Below, piece by piece: positions 62,609 through 64,000 of a stretch of DNA of 64,000 nt. Each line of letters begins with the position of its first letter. Position 1 is the first letter of the stretch. The notes beneath the pieces are model-generated. The model saw only the letters and a program-made list of their open reading frames with translations, had not been told where the DNA came from and did no database searches. The translations under genes were made by a program, and so were the position numbers. The DNA comes from Megascapheus bottae (Eukaryota > Chordata > Mammalia > Rodentia > Geomyidae): NCBI GenBank assembly GCA_024803745.1, contig JANJXV010000013.1, positions 28,562,001 through 28,626,000 of the forward strand, given 5' to 3'.

Positions 62609-64000
62609 CAATTTTCATCTTTCTCTAGCCTTATTCATCTCTTAATTCAAAAAAGGTTCAGAGAGTGGGAAGTGACAGGCAGAAAAATTATGTCCCAAAA
62701 TTCAATAAACCTTTTCTTTTATGTAAGAGAAGCTTGTAGGCTTGCCTGAAGAAGGGTAAGACAAAGTAGATTAAAGTAATCCTGGTTTTGCTTCCATCCA
62801 CCATCCTACAGCAGTCCATGCTACCAAGAATCAAATTATCCAGCTCTCTTTTGTTGTTAATAAATTAAGCTGCTCTGGAGGTAATAAATGAAAGTGGTAT
62901 TTGTTTGCATCTCAGCTTCAGTCTATTCAGGAGCTTGCTTCAGAACGCTTCTTCCTGAACGTGTGCCTATTTCTCAAAATGACAATTACATTTGTTTTTT
63001 TTCAGCACTATCATAGAAGAGAGCTTGCCCCTTGACTTGCAATTTACACAGATCAGACACTAGCTCACCCTAAATCTCATTCTTACTTTTTTAGAGCTGC
63101 AGGATGCAAACGTGCTTCCCCTAAGAGTTCCTCTAAGGATAAAGCTGAAGAATTAGCAGGGGTTATTAAGAAGTCTCTGTTCCTCAATGCCCTCATATGT
63201 AATATCAGAAAACTGTACTAAATTTCATATGTATTATCAGAGAACTGGAGTAAATTTCTTTCCAATTCAAAGAAATTGAATCATTCACCAAATTCAGAGA
63301 TAGAGGATTTAAGTTTGACTGGAAAACAGATGTGGCTGTTATTCAGGAAGTTGCTGGTTTTTACATTCATGTGATTGTTTATTACATAGTTCTGTAAGAA
63401 ATGATACTTAAAACTGGTATTTCGGTACCTGATCTTTTCTCAATATGTTCAGATCAAATTCCTCTACATTGGACTGAGTTCTCATGGGATTTTCATTTTA
63501 TCTTTTAATCAAAATCTTCAGCGTAAGCTATATAATGGCTCCAGATTTCTCTTTTGATATTCACAGAGGGACTAAAGAAGGTATTTCCTTCCCATACAAT
63601 AATCACTTCTCTAATGGAAAATATGTTTCAAATTAGGCATCAGTTCCCTGAATGAGCAGTATGTGAATGCTGTAAGTCCAATATTTGAAAGACTATTATA
63701 AAGAAAGAATTGGAATCTTAAGCATTTACAGAAAACTTTGATTTTAAATATTGGCATCTTAATTACCAGCCAAATAAAACCATCTAATTTTTACTTACTG
63801 CTTATTTTGATGAAAAAAATCAAAGTTTCTAGCTGCATTAGAGACTATAGAATGTGAATATAGTGAGTAAATTTGAGACTAGAAATTGTAAAGATTGAGA
63901 TTTTTTTAAGCAAGTCTTCCAAATATGAGAAATGGTTTTTGTGAACAAAGGATAACTTAAATACTAAGATTTCTTCCATTTATATTTCTTGATATTTGAT
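62609..64000. other. Intergenic, unique
   Basis: No transposon or gene recognised. The part 62,830-62,960 has homeodomain-like 'gttaataaattaagctgctc' text and looks non-repetitive. Confidence 0.45.

Overview
This is vertebrate nuclear DNA from a placental mammal, almost certainly a rodent. It carries spliced exons with GT/AG borders, long AT-rich introns, many SINEs, L1 fragments and microsatellites. The dominant SINE is a dimer. Its tRNA/ID-like head has A-box and B-box promoter motifs, and it is joined to a second ID-like unit; a sister family replaces the head with a B1-like unit. This combination is unlike mouse or rat and recalls geomyoid rodents such as kangaroo rats and pocket mice. 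That lineage is an inference from memory of SINE families, not proof.

One protein-coding gene is present: SLC17A6, encoding the vesicular glutamate transporter VGLUT2, on the + strand from base 1 to about 37,660. The window opens inside the first coding exon, so only the first six codons are cut, the sixth partly. Twelve coding exons (1-70, 2725-2977, 4478-4596, 18797-18911, 19758-19845, 21121-21207, 24172-24314, 28157-28306, 33763-33895, 34207-34317, 34860-34987, 35542-35877) join with consistent phases. With the missing codons they give 582 residues, the known length of VGLUT2. No frameshift or stop is seen, and the residues known to matter for transport (R88, H128, R184, E191, R322) are all present. 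The 3' UTR runs to AATAAA signals at about 37.59-37.64 kb.

The introns hold a GC- and CpG-rich 5' part (about 2.1-5.3 kb), a 14-kb intron 3 full of SINEs and old L1 pieces, a CTCF-like site in intron 7, a twin-primed L1 in intron 7, and a (GT)12 tract directly against the exon 11 splice acceptor.

From about 37.66 kb to the end I see no gene. This intergenic stretch holds ID-like and B1-type SINEs, several L1 3' ends, a roughly 4-kb ancient L1 broken up by later SINEs (49.5-53.5 kb), a three-copy 77-bp tandem repeat (55.45 kb), a solo ERVK-like LTR with a near-matching 6-bp target duplication (56.38-56.68 kb), and a second 5'-inverted L1 (59.2-59.7 kb). I found no undescribed gene system. The most interesting signals are regulatory (the exon 11 acceptor, the CTCF-like motif and an open frame upstream of exon 2) and retrotransposon structures.
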